Origin: Methanomicrobiales archaeon HGW-Methanomicrobiales-1
GTDB lineage: Archaea > Halobacteriota > Methanomicrobia > Methanomicrobiales > Methanospirillaceae
Direction of reading: 5' to 3'
Assembly: GCA_002839675.1 (NCBI GenBank)
Contig: PGYM01000002.1
Coordinates: 476,111-540,110, forward strand
DNA: 64,000 bases
The notes under the pieces are model-generated. The model searched no databases. It saw only the letters and a program-made list of their open reading frames with translations, and was not told the DNA's origin. The position numbers and the translations under genes are program-made. Shown here in pieces: positions 1 through 7,926 of this stretch (position 1 is the first letter of the stretch; the number at the start of each line of letters is the position of its first letter).

Positions 1-89
1 ATCTGCCTGCCGTCACCTCCTCAGGTTCCTGATCTCCCGGCCAAGTGAGATCGAATCCTATAAATGGTGAATCCGGACAGATCTATGTG

Positions 90-120
90 CTATAACCCCG
101 TCCAAAGAGTGATTATCACT
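90..120 (+). promoter_or_regulatory. Possible promoter and operator of the GDP-mannose gene
   Basis: A TATA-like stretch (ctataac, 90-96) is followed by a perfect palindrome AGTGAT-T-ATCACT at 108-120. The palindrome sits where transcription would start for an archaeal promoter, about 25 bases after the TATA box, and 22 bases before the ATG at 143. A repressor site is plausible, but no regulator is identified. Bases 1-89 show no gene I can support. Confidence 0.3.
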
Positions 121-142
121 TGGCACGGGATCACGGTGATCT

Positions 143-1492
143 ATGAAATCCATTATTCTTGCCGGCGGTGTCGGGACCCGTCTCTGGCCACTTTCCCGTG
201 AGTACTATCCCAAGCAGTTCATCCAGATGGATGGTCTCTCGCTCTTCCAGAGGACCTGCGAGCGGGCAGCCCTGCTTTCAGGGTACGACGGGATCTATGT
301 GGTAACAAACGAGATCCACCACTACCTGGTCCGGAACCAGATAGAAGAACTGGGATATTCACTTCCCGATGATCATCTCCTTGCAGAACCTGCGGGAAAA
401 AATACTCTTCCTGCCATCGCATGGGCAATGCAGCAGGTCCGGGCAGACGACCCTTCGGCATCTGCCGTCGTCTTCCCCAGCGATCACCTCCTCGGCGATG
501 CTGCTCTCGACCAGATCCGGGCAGCCGAACCGCTTGCCGGTCAATATCTTGTGACATTCGGTGTCAGACCCACATCACCCCACACCGGTTACGGGTACAT
601 CAAACCGGGAAAACCTCTCTCGGTTGGCAGTGTTGTTGATGCCTTTAAGGAAAAACCCGATGAGAAGACTGCCGAAGAATATGTGAAGAGCGGGTATCTC
701 TGGAACAGCGGGATATTCCTCCTGTCTGTGTGCTGCTTTTTTGAGGAACTGAAACAGTACCGCCCTGATATCTTCGCTGCATTCTCTCCCGATATGACCC
801 CCGATTATGCGAATCTTGAATCCATCTCGATCGATTACGGGCTGCTCGAGCATTCGCAGCGTGTAGCGGTTGTCCCGCTTGACGCTCCATGGAGTGATCT
901 GGGGACATTCAAGGCGCTTTACGATGTCGAGCATCACGATGCACAGGGCAACGTAGGGAAGGCAGAGTACATCTCGGCGAAAAATAACTATGTTTACGCT
1001 TCAGGAAAGCATGTCGGGCTTATCGGGGTTCACGATCTGGTTGTGGTGGACACGACCGATGCACTCCTTATCTGCGACAATAAGCATACCGAGCAGGTGA
1101 AAAAACTCGTCAGCCTGTACAATAAAGCAGATGATCCAATCACCCGCTTCCACCGGCAGGTACACCGCCCGTGGGGCTCATATACCGTGCTCGAAGAGTC
1201 CGGAGTCTATAAAATCAAACGGGTCACCGTGCGGCCAGGCCAGAAACTCTCCCTCCAGCTCCACCATCACCGGAGTGAGCACTGGGTAGTGGTGAGCGGG
1301 ACCGCAGAAGTAGTGCTCGATGGGGAGACCCGTCTGCTCCGGAAGGGAGAGAGTACCTTTGTCCGCAGCGGGATGAAGCACCGGCTGAAAAATCCGGGTG
1401 TCATTCCGCTTGAGGTAATAGAGGTGCAGCTGGGCGAATATCTTGAAGAGGATGATATCGTCCGGTTTGAGGACGATTATGGCAGGGAGTAA
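143..1492 (+). CDS. manC: Mannose-1-phosphate guanylyltransferase / mannose-6-phosphate isomerase, type II
   Basis: Bifunctional cytoplasmic enzyme of GDP-mannose synthesis: it joins GTP and mannose-1-phosphate, and its cupin end interconverts fructose-6-phosphate and mannose-6-phosphate. The N-terminus carries the nucleotidyltransferase signature (LAGGVGTRLWPLSR, from about residue 6), then AEPAGKNT near 80, FKEKP near 168, and WSDLG near 250. The C-terminal ~110 residues form the type II isomerase cupin, with RPWGSY near 340 and the metal-ligand-like QLHHHRSEHW near 370. At 449 aa it is slightly shorter than the usual 465-480 aa, but all blocks are present. It stands alone in front of the island and would supply GDP-mannose for surface glycans or dolichyl-phosphate mannose. 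Guanylyl specificity is inferred from the two-domain arrangement. Confidence 0.9.
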   Translation: MKSIILAGGVGTRLWPLSREYYPKQFIQMDGLSLFQRTCERAALLSGYDGIYVVTNEIHHYLVRNQIEELGYSLPDDHLLAEPAGKNTLPAIAWAMQQVRADDPSASAVVFPSDHLLGDAALDQIRAAEPLAGQYLVTFGVRPTSPHTGYGYIKPGKPLSVGSVVDAFKEKPDEKTAEEYVKSGYLWNSGIFLLSVCCFFEELKQYRPDIFAAFSPDMTPDYANLESISIDYGLLEHSQRVAVVPLDAPWSDLGTFKALYDVEHHDAQGNVGKAEYISAKNNYVYASGKHVGLIGVHDLVVVDTTDALLICDNKHTEQVKKLVSLYNKADDPITRFHRQVHRPWGSYTVLEESGVYKIKRVTVRPGQKLSLQLHHHRSEHWVVVSGTAEVVLDGETRLLRKGESTFVRSGMKHRLKNPGVIPLEVIEVQLGEYLEEDDIVRFEDDYGRE

Positions 1493-1700
1493 TTTTCCCA
1501 TTCACCAGACTTTTATGAGAAAATCCCCTATAGTTGTGAGAAAGATCTGAGAATTTTTGGGATACTTTTCCCAACGAGATTATTATTTTTCAGACCGTGG
1601 TGGAAAAAACCCCAAAAAAACGGTATTTTGACCCATAAACCGTATAGTGCTATACGTAAGGCCGGGTTTTCCGGTCAGGCAAGAAACGTTTGAAACCGGG

Positions 1701-3539
1701 TTATTTTTTCGTTCCGCGATATTTTGTCAGGAATTGGCGATTTCCCCGGTCTTCCGCTGCAACAAGACATTCGTTTCCAGGGCCGATGAGATCGGTTCTG
1801 CCGGCAGCCCTGAGCCCTTCGATTACTAATTCCCTGTTGCGGGGATCGCGGTACTGCATCAGTGCCCGCTGGACCCTCTTCTCCTGCCCTTTGGGCACAT
1901 GCACTGGTTCGAGCGTGAACGGGTTAAGTCCGGTGTAATACATGCAGGTTGAGACGCTCATCGGAGTGGGAGTAAAGTCCTGCACCTGTTCCGTGTAGAG
2001 CCGGTTATTGCGGATATAGAGGGCAAGCTCGATCATGTCGGCCATTGTGCAACCGGGATGTCCTGACATGAAGTAGGGCAGGAGATACTGCCGGCTCTTT
2101 TTTCCGGTCTGGAGGGCCTCGAACTCTTCGCGGAACCGGTCAAAAACTTCCCGGTCCGGCTTGTTCATGATGCCGGTAACCTTTCTGGCAATGTGTTCCG
2201 GTGCTACTTTGAGATGCCCGGAGACATGATGATCGCAGATCGTGCGGAGATAATCCCCATCATCGGCAAGAGCAAGATCGTACCGGATACCCGAGCCGAT
2301 AAAGACCCTTTTCACACCCGGAATTTCCCGGAGTTTTTCCAGGAGATCACACTGTTCCCGGTGACTTGTCTTTAACGTTTTACAGGAAGGGTTGCAGTAT
2401 TTGTTCCGGCAGGCACCATAGGTTTCCCACTGTTCACAGGAAAGCCCGAACATGTTCGCCGTGGGGCCACCAACATCCTGCACAATGCCCTTGAACTCCG
2501 GCATCTTTGTCATCCGGGTCACCTCGCGGACAATCGAGGCTGTGCTCCGGCTCTGGATGATCCTTCCCTGGTGGTGGGTAAGGGCACAGAACGAGCACGC
2601 GCCGAAACACCCCCGGTGACTCGTTACCGAGAACTGTACAGGTTCGAGGGCAGGTACCGGTTGTTTGTATGACGGGTGCGCCCGACGGCTGAACGGGAGT
2701 TCATAGATATGATCGAGCTCTTCAGAAGTGAGCGGGGGTGCCGGGGGGTTCTGGATAACTACCGTCTTTGGGTGCGGCTGGGCAACGGGTTTTCCCCGCA
2801 CTGGATCCTGCTCGTAGTAATGGAGGGCGAATGCACGGGCGTACGCTGTTTTGTCCTGCGAGACTTCAGAAAAATGGGGGAGTTCAACAACACCTTCAGG
2901 ACGCTGGGCGCGCCATTCGGCGATCTCCATGGTATATGCGGTTCCCCGAACGTCCCGAAGGGAGGCGATGGGTTCTCCCGCTGCAAGCCGCCGGGCGATC
3001 TCCGTTATCTGGCGCTCACCCATACCAAAGATGAGAAGATCGGCCGGGGCATCGGCAAGCAGTGCCTGCCGGACGCGATCCTGCCAGTAATCATAATGGG
3101 CAAACCTGCGGAGACTTGCCTCGATGCCCCCGATAACTATCGGGGTATCCGGGAAAAGCCCGTGTACCTTGTTTGTATAAACGATGGTTGCACGATCGGG
3201 ACGTTTGGGAATCCCACCCGGCGAATACACATCGTCACTTCGCCGTTTCAGGTTGGGGGTGAAGTTGTTCACCAGGGAATCGACATTGCCGGACGAGATG
3301 CCAAAGAACAGACGGGGTTTTCCCAGCGCAGTGAAATCTGCATCGGACTTCCAGTCCGGCTGGGCAAGGACTCCCACTGAATACCCGGCATCCCAGAGAA
3401 CCCTGCCGATAAGCGCGGTGCCAAACGAGGGGTGATCCACATATGCATCACCGGTAATAAGAATGATGTCAAACTGGCTGATACCAAGTTTTTCCGCTTC
3501 TTTGACAGACATCGGAAGACAGAGGGGTTGCCGGGTCAT
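1701..3539 (-). CDS. YgiQ-family radical SAM protein
   Basis: Large radical SAM protein (612 aa) of the YgiQ family, whose biochemical role is not established. The iron-sulfur motif CFGACSFCA (CxxxCxxC) lies near residue 315, after an N-terminal region with the family hallmarks PLCLPMS, GDAYVDHPSFG and IGGIEASLRRFAHYDYW. The radical SAM barrel follows (VQDVGGPTANMFG, KVAPEHIA, LLPYFMSGHPGCT), and the C-terminus has the VQDFTPTPMSVSTCMYYTG block. Length matches the family. The gene faces manC tail to tail across about 200 AT-rich bases. The substrate is unknown. Confidence 0.9.
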   Translation of the reverse strand: MTRQPLCLPMSVKEAEKLGISQFDIILITGDAYVDHPSFGTALIGRVLWDAGYSVGVLAQPDWKSDADFTALGKPRLFFGISSGNVDSLVNNFTPNLKRRSDDVYSPGGIPKRPDRATIVYTNKVHGLFPDTPIVIGGIEASLRRFAHYDYWQDRVRQALLADAPADLLIFGMGERQITEIARRLAAGEPIASLRDVRGTAYTMEIAEWRAQRPEGVVELPHFSEVSQDKTAYARAFALHYYEQDPVRGKPVAQPHPKTVVIQNPPAPPLTSEELDHIYELPFSRRAHPSYKQPVPALEPVQFSVTSHRGCFGACSFCALTHHQGRIIQSRSTASIVREVTRMTKMPEFKGIVQDVGGPTANMFGLSCEQWETYGACRNKYCNPSCKTLKTSHREQCDLLEKLREIPGVKRVFIGSGIRYDLALADDGDYLRTICDHHVSGHLKVAPEHIARKVTGIMNKPDREVFDRFREEFEALQTGKKSRQYLLPYFMSGHPGCTMADMIELALYIRNNRLYTEQVQDFTPTPMSVSTCMYYTGLNPFTLEPVHVPKGQEKRVQRALMQYRDPRNRELVIEGLRAAGRTDLIGPGNECLVAAEDRGNRQFLTKYRGTKK

Positions 3540-3576
3540 GGGAAAAACGGGTTTAAACGCATGTTCATATCCGGGG

Positions 3577-4176
3577 TTATTGCGAAGATTTTGGAGGCGG
3601 GCGCCGGGTCAGGTCACGGATAATCTCGGCAAGTCCACCCGGGAGATCATCCGTCTCTTCCGTTTTCTCAACGGGGGAAGATTCTTCTTTTTGGGGAGAA
3701 GATTTCTCAAAATCGGTAAGCTTCGGTGTATCCCCCCGATCTCCAAGAAGAGGAAGATGGAGCTGGGTCTTCTGGTCGAATTCCCGTCGGGCTTTGAGAC
3801 CCGTGAACTCCATGATGACCGCTTCAATGATCAGGTAGGTTGTTGCTTTTTCCCTGAGACAGCCGGTGAGTGCATGTCCTGAGCGGCCGACCGAGGCGTG
3901 GTAATGGATATGGGGGCCACCTTCACCCGGGTAGATTGTGCCAATCCCGAATACCTCCCACCCGCCTTCAAACATGACAAAGTGGGGAACGGGAGGAATT
4001 ACCGGCTCTTCCGGGCCAGTCACCATTCTCCCGTTCATCAGCGCACCAAGGAAGGTGATCGAGCCGGCCTGGATATCTTTGTCAAGAACGAACTGACGTA
4101 GCGAGACGAGCATATCCTCACCGTCATCGATCCTCACGACAAAAACCCTGCCGAGCTGACCTTCCGTGTATTGCAT
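3577..4176 (-). CDS. PPC/DUF296 domain protein with a charged C-terminal tail
   Basis: Residues 1 to about 140 match the PPC (DUF296) fold found in archaeal stand-alone proteins and plant AT-hook proteins. Visible marks are LGALMNGRMVTGPEEP, a glycine-rich GGWEVFGIGTI segment, and the conserved HIHYHASVGR histidine cluster near 93, a likely metal site. The last ~55 residues are low-complexity and acidic/serine-rich and end in RDLTRRPPPKSSQ, so they are probably disordered. Many archaeal homologues are only about 140 aa, so the tail is an extension. It lies just upstream of, and in the same direction as, the YgiQ gene, with a 37-base gap. DNA or nucleotide binding has been proposed for the family; no specific function is claimed. 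Confidence 0.8.
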   Translation of the reverse strand: MQYTEGQLGRVFVVRIDDGEDMLVSLRQFVLDKDIQAGSITFLGALMNGRMVTGPEEPVIPPVPHFVMFEGGWEVFGIGTIYPGEGGPHIHYHASVGRSGHALTGCLREKATTYLIIEAVIMEFTGLKARREFDQKTQLHLPLLGDRGDTPKLTDFEKSSPQKEESSPVEKTEETDDLPGGLAEIIRDLTRRPPPKSSQ

Positions 4177-4301
4177 ATAATCAGATTCCTTTTTTGGTAT
4201 TCATATGGTTTGTGTGGATTTATACATTATATGAACATCCACGGGCTGTTTTTAGGCCAATATGGTATAATCGGGCTTTTTGGCAAAGGGGGGTTTTCGG
4301 T

Positions 4302-6128
4302 TTAACGTCCCCCGGCACCGCCGCCACCAAAACCTCCGCCTCCGCCAAATCCACCACCCCCAAAGCCGCCTCCACCTGAGCCGCCGTGACTGGGAGGAGA
4401 GAAATGCATGAGGGGGATAAACGCCGCGTTCATACCCATGACCCCCACTGGAATACCGGTATCCGCTACCTGGATATTGAGCGTTTTCATTGCCCGTTCG
4501 ACTTTATCTCCCACACCCAGTGCGGTTCCATACACCAGCCATTCACCCCACATCGACAGGTCCGCGGGAGCATACTTCTGGATCATGGCCATGTCCGAGA
4601 GGAAGTGGGTGAATGCATCCCATTCCAGTTTTTCTTTGTAACGGTCATCCTTCCAGTGCCCGAAAAGCGTGGAAGGGGCAGCAAACGCAATCGCTGCCTG
4701 GACAACGACAATTACCCACAACACAACTGCAGGGAACAGGATGTGGGACTGCATAGGCATAACCATTGCAAGAATGAGCGAGATCGCAAACAGGACAATG
4801 GAAACGAATCCCAGGGGTACGACATGATCCCTTCCGTCCACGATGTACTGGTTTGCAAGCGATGTGTCAACCCTGCTGGTGACATCGGTAAGAGAGCGCT
4901 GGTATTGCAGTGCTTTCTCCTCAGCACTACTGAGGGTGCTGGCACGTTTGGCGAGTGCGGCAATCGAATCGGTGTCCAGTATACCATTTTCCGATACGAG
5001 TCTGATAAACGCGAGAACCCGCAGCTCATAGGTATCGGTTGTTTCACCGGATAGGATACGAATCTCAACACCTTTTCCTTCGCCCTTCTCTTTAATGGTG
5101 ATGATCTTTCTCCGGTGAAGATCGAGAAGCGTGGCGTAATACCCAGATTCATCGAAATCCAGTGCATCGCCCTTGAAGAGCAGGTTTACCTGCCACGGTT
5201 TGAGCGCTGTGGAGGGGGGGGTACTCAGGTATGCAGGAACGGTGAACTCTTTCTCCCTGCCATACCGGTTGTAAATTACGAGGAGGAGAAGCGGTACCAG
5301 GATCACTGCCACCTTTGCGAGCCAGCTCAGCAGGAGGGCGAGGTAATAAGGGGCATTATACCAGAAGTTCGCTGAGGAGGTCTGGCCCTGGATATCCTGC
5401 TTTTCGGTACGGAATCCCGGAACCTGGGAAAAGCCCTGGGCATTTCCCACCATCTCAACGGCAATAATCTCATCGGCTGCAGCACTTCCCGTGATGATGT
5501 AACGGTTTCCGGATTTTTGCGTGGTAAGAGACGAGGGATAGGCATACACCTGTTCGATATTATCTGCAGGAATCGTGATCCTGATCGTCCGGTACGGGAT
5601 GTGATTTTCGCCGGCAAGTTTCAGGTTCAGATGGGTTGCAGCCGCATCGTATTCAATGGGTGGATGAAGTATGTAGGTATAATCAACCGGGTATTTTCCT
5701 GAGGTAAAGTAACCGGGATTGAATATTCCTACTTCATCGTCTTGTGCAAGGTTATTAATCAGGGATTTCGATTCGCTGGCACTGGAACCACCGGTAAGCT
5801 GGACATTTCCCAAGTCATCTTTTGCATACCCTATCGTACTGTCAGACGGAACCATCGATACAAAACGTACAGATGACTCCAGGGGATTGCTGTCAAAAAC
5901 AAGGGGAGCTTCCCATGTGCGATAGAGCATGCGATATTCGCCGGAGGACAGAACGTCATAGGTATAGTGTTCCTGCAGGGTTCCGTCTTCTGAAAGAATG
6001 GCTTCGTACGAATCAATCGCGAGATCCCCTTCAAAAAGGGGGGGAATCACTGTGACTGCAATCAGCCCGAGGATCCCGAGGATAAGCCCCCCGATGACAA
6101 GTGCATTCAGCTGCCTTTTTTCACTCAC
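4302..6128 (-). CDS. DUF2207-type membrane protein with glycine-rich C-terminus
   Basis: Predicted membrane protein of 608 aa. It has one N-terminal membrane segment (about 10-30), a roughly 230-residue external domain with beta-rich character, a second membrane segment near 265-290, a cytosolic region with HRRKIITIKEKGEG, and a hydrophobic pair near 420-465. It ends in a tail of repeated GGGGF units. This architecture fits the DUF2207 family, which in bacteria and archaea commonly sits beside LemA, as here: the LemA gene is 13 bases upstream on the same strand. Function is unknown; a cell-envelope role is inferred only from topology. Confidence 0.8.
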   Translation of the reverse strand: MSEKRQLNALVIGGLILGILGLIAVTVIPPLFEGDLAIDSYEAILSEDGTLQEHYTYDVLSSGEYRMLYRTWEAPLVFDSNPLESSVRFVSMVPSDSTIGYAKDDLGNVQLTGGSSASESKSLINNLAQDDEVGIFNPGYFTSGKYPVDYTYILHPPIEYDAAATHLNLKLAGENHIPYRTIRITIPADNIEQVYAYPSSLTTQKSGNRYIITGSAAADEIIAVEMVGNAQGFSQVPGFRTEKQDIQGQTSSANFWYNAPYYLALLLSWLAKVAVILVPLLLLVIYNRYGREKEFTVPAYLSTPPSTALKPWQVNLLFKGDALDFDESGYYATLLDLHRRKIITIKEKGEGKGVEIRILSGETTDTYELRVLAFIRLVSENGILDTDSIAALAKRASTLSSAEEKALQYQRSLTDVTSRVDTSLANQYIVDGRDHVVPLGFVSIVLFAISLILAMVMPMQSHILFPAVVLWVIVVVQAAIAFAAPSTLFGHWKDDRYKEKLEWDAFTHFLSDMAMIQKYAPADLSMWGEWLVYGTALGVGDKVERAMKTLNIQVADTGIPVGVMGMNAAFIPLMHFSPPSHGGSGGGGFGGGGFGGGGGFGGGGAGGR

Positions 6129-6141
6129 GTTCGTTGCCCCA

Positions 6142-6711
6142 TCAGAATTCTATCTTCGGGGGAGTCGCTATCGCTTCTTCGAACTGCAGGTACTCGAGTT
6201 TGATGAGTCCCATGAACTTTCCAACGAAATTGGAGGGTATCGTGTCTATCATCGTGTTGAATTCCTGCGAGATATTATTGAACGTGTACCGCTGGCGGCC
6301 AATCTCATCTTCGAGGCCTTTCACCGAGTCCATCATGCTCATGACGGTGCCGGAGGTCTTGAGATCGGGATAATTTTCCGCTACTGCAAGAAGGCGCCCG
6401 AAAATCGAACGGGATTCCGCTTCGACTTTGTTCAGATCACCGGGATTTGCTGTCGCAACACTCGCACGCATGGCAGTGACTTTTTCGAAGGTCTCTTTTT
6501 CAAATTTGGCATAGCTCTTCACGGATCCGAGAAGTTGCTCGATCATGTCCAGCCGCTTCTTCATGGCGACCCGGATCTGGCCGAGGGTTGCCTCAGATGA
6601 ATTTTTCAGCGTGACGAACCGGTTGTAAATACCAATTGCCCAGAGAATTAGTCCTATGATTACGAGGACGACAATTCCAAGGATAACCCATCCAATAAGA
6701 CTCTCAAACAT
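6142..6711 (-). CDS. lemA: LemA family protein
   Basis: Protein of 189 aa with one N-terminal membrane helix (about residues 6-27) followed by a long helical domain. Typical LemA blocks are visible: YNRFVTLKNSSEATLGQIRVAMKKR and a YPDLKTS segment preceding the conserved C-terminal helix (INRFP-like region; here NTMIDTIPSNFVGKFMG). Length is normal for the family. It is the first gene of a pair with the DUF2207 protein. LemA proteins are of unknown function. Confidence 0.9.
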   Translation of the reverse strand: MFESLIGWVILGIVVLVIIGLILWAIGIYNRFVTLKNSSEATLGQIRVAMKKRLDMIEQLLGSVKSYAKFEKETFEKVTAMRASVATANPGDLNKVEAESRSIFGRLLAVAENYPDLKTSGTVMSMMDSVKGLEDEIGRQRYTFNNISQEFNTMIDTIPSNFVGKFMGLIKLEYLQFEEAIATPPKIEF

Positions 6712-6807
6712 TGTTACTCAGAATAATGATGATCGTTCTTAAAGATAAGATCATGGTGAGGGTATAACACAATTGAAAAAATGAGAGGAAAATAGGGAGG
6801 GGATACA

Positions 6808-7779
6808 TTATTGGACGGTGAGCGAACCAACTACGCGAAGTTTGCCCCCTTCAAGGTAGTGCAGCACCACCTGTGCACCGGGAGGGTACACCAAGGCTTT
6901 TTCCATGGTTAGGGTAATGGTCGGCATTCTCCAGTCCCCATCCACGGTTATTTTTTCCAGCCGGGTCGGGAGGAACTGCATCCAGTAGCCGGCATACAGC
7001 ACCATGCCTTCCTTGAGCGGTGCCGGCCAGTATTTCACGATTTGTGCTTTCCCTGAAACGGTGGTGGAGAATTTTATTGCAGGATCATTGGTCAGGACGA
7101 ATCCCCGGTCAAGGTCTTCAGATTCGATATTTTTCAGGGCAAGGCCAACCCGTTCACCGGCAATCGCACTGTCGGAATCATCATCGTGCTTCTGGATGGA
7201 ACGGATCTGGGTGGTTTTTTCCGTGGGGAGGACTTTTAACGTGTCGTGCTTTTTTATGGACCCCTGCGCAACAAAGCCGAGCACAACTACGCCGACACCT
7301 TTCACATTGAAATGGGAGTCGACCGGTACAGATCCTTTTCCGGATCCTTCGTGTGTTTTGTGATGAGCGGACTGTTTTACGGATATCTCGAGCATCCTCT
7401 CACGAAGACCAACGATGTCTTCCTCAATGACCTCATAGTGCTCAAGAACTGTGCCTTTGATGAGTGGGGCGATCTGGTCCGGCGTGATATAATTCTTTAA
7501 AATGAGATATCCATTGGATTTGCCGGCACACTGGAGCATCAGCACACATTCACCAAAACTGGCATTGATTTCATCGACGACAAGGACTATCCGCTCCGAT
7601 ACCGATACGGTGTAAAACAGTGAGGATAGTTTCTCCGGGTACCGGGTCGGTTCGATGAAGGTAACGGTGGCGTCGCCTTTTTTCAGATTATAGAAGGTAA
7701 TATCGCTTACGGTACCCTTTTTTCCCAGATCCTTGGCATAATCGGGGGGAGCGAGGATTGCGACGGTGAGGTTGGACAT
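6808..7779 (-). CDS. EF-Tu/SelB-like protein lacking a recognisable GTPase P-loop
   Basis: A 323-aa protein. The middle and C-terminal parts resemble elongation factor beta-barrel domains 2 and 3 of the EF-Tu/SelB class: KGVGVVVLGFVAQGSIKKHDTLKVLP near 160-190, GERVGLALKNIESEDLDRGFVLT near 210-235, and a final domain with KYWPAPLKEGMVLYAGYW. The first ~110 residues occupy the place of the G domain, but no GHVDHGKT-type P-loop, DxxG or NKxD motif can be seen. The strand/helix pattern remains (VAILAPPDYAKDLGKKGT, IVLVVDEINA), so this looks like a degenerate GTPase fold. Many methanogens carry such a paralogue of archaeal SelB. Its role is unknown, and GTP hydrolysis seems unlikely. Confidence 0.7.
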   Translation of the reverse strand: MSNLTVAILAPPDYAKDLGKKGTVSDITFYNLKKGDATVTFIEPTRYPEKLSSLFYTVSVSERIVLVVDEINASFGECVLMLQCAGKSNGYLILKNYITPDQIAPLIKGTVLEHYEVIEEDIVGLRERMLEISVKQSAHHKTHEGSGKGSVPVDSHFNVKGVGVVVLGFVAQGSIKKHDTLKVLPTEKTTQIRSIQKHDDDSDSAIAGERVGLALKNIESEDLDRGFVLTNDPAIKFSTTVSGKAQIVKYWPAPLKEGMVLYAGYWMQFLPTRLEKITVDGDWRMPTITLTMEKALVYPPGAQVVLHYLEGGKLRVVGSLTVQ

Positions 7780-7926
7780 GATGACAACAACTTGGTTGTA
7801 GGAGGATATGAGAGTTTATCTCTTTGAAAAAAATTTGGAGATCGATTTCACTTATTACATTTCCATTGAGTTCAACCTAAAAATTTTAAAAATCAGGGTT
7901 TATTTTGATTTTTTCAGGCTACTTCA

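Noticed and set aside
2676-3380. A 234-codon plus-strand open frame
   Set aside because: Antisense to the YgiQ gene, which has clear radical SAM motifs; the antisense protein has no family features.
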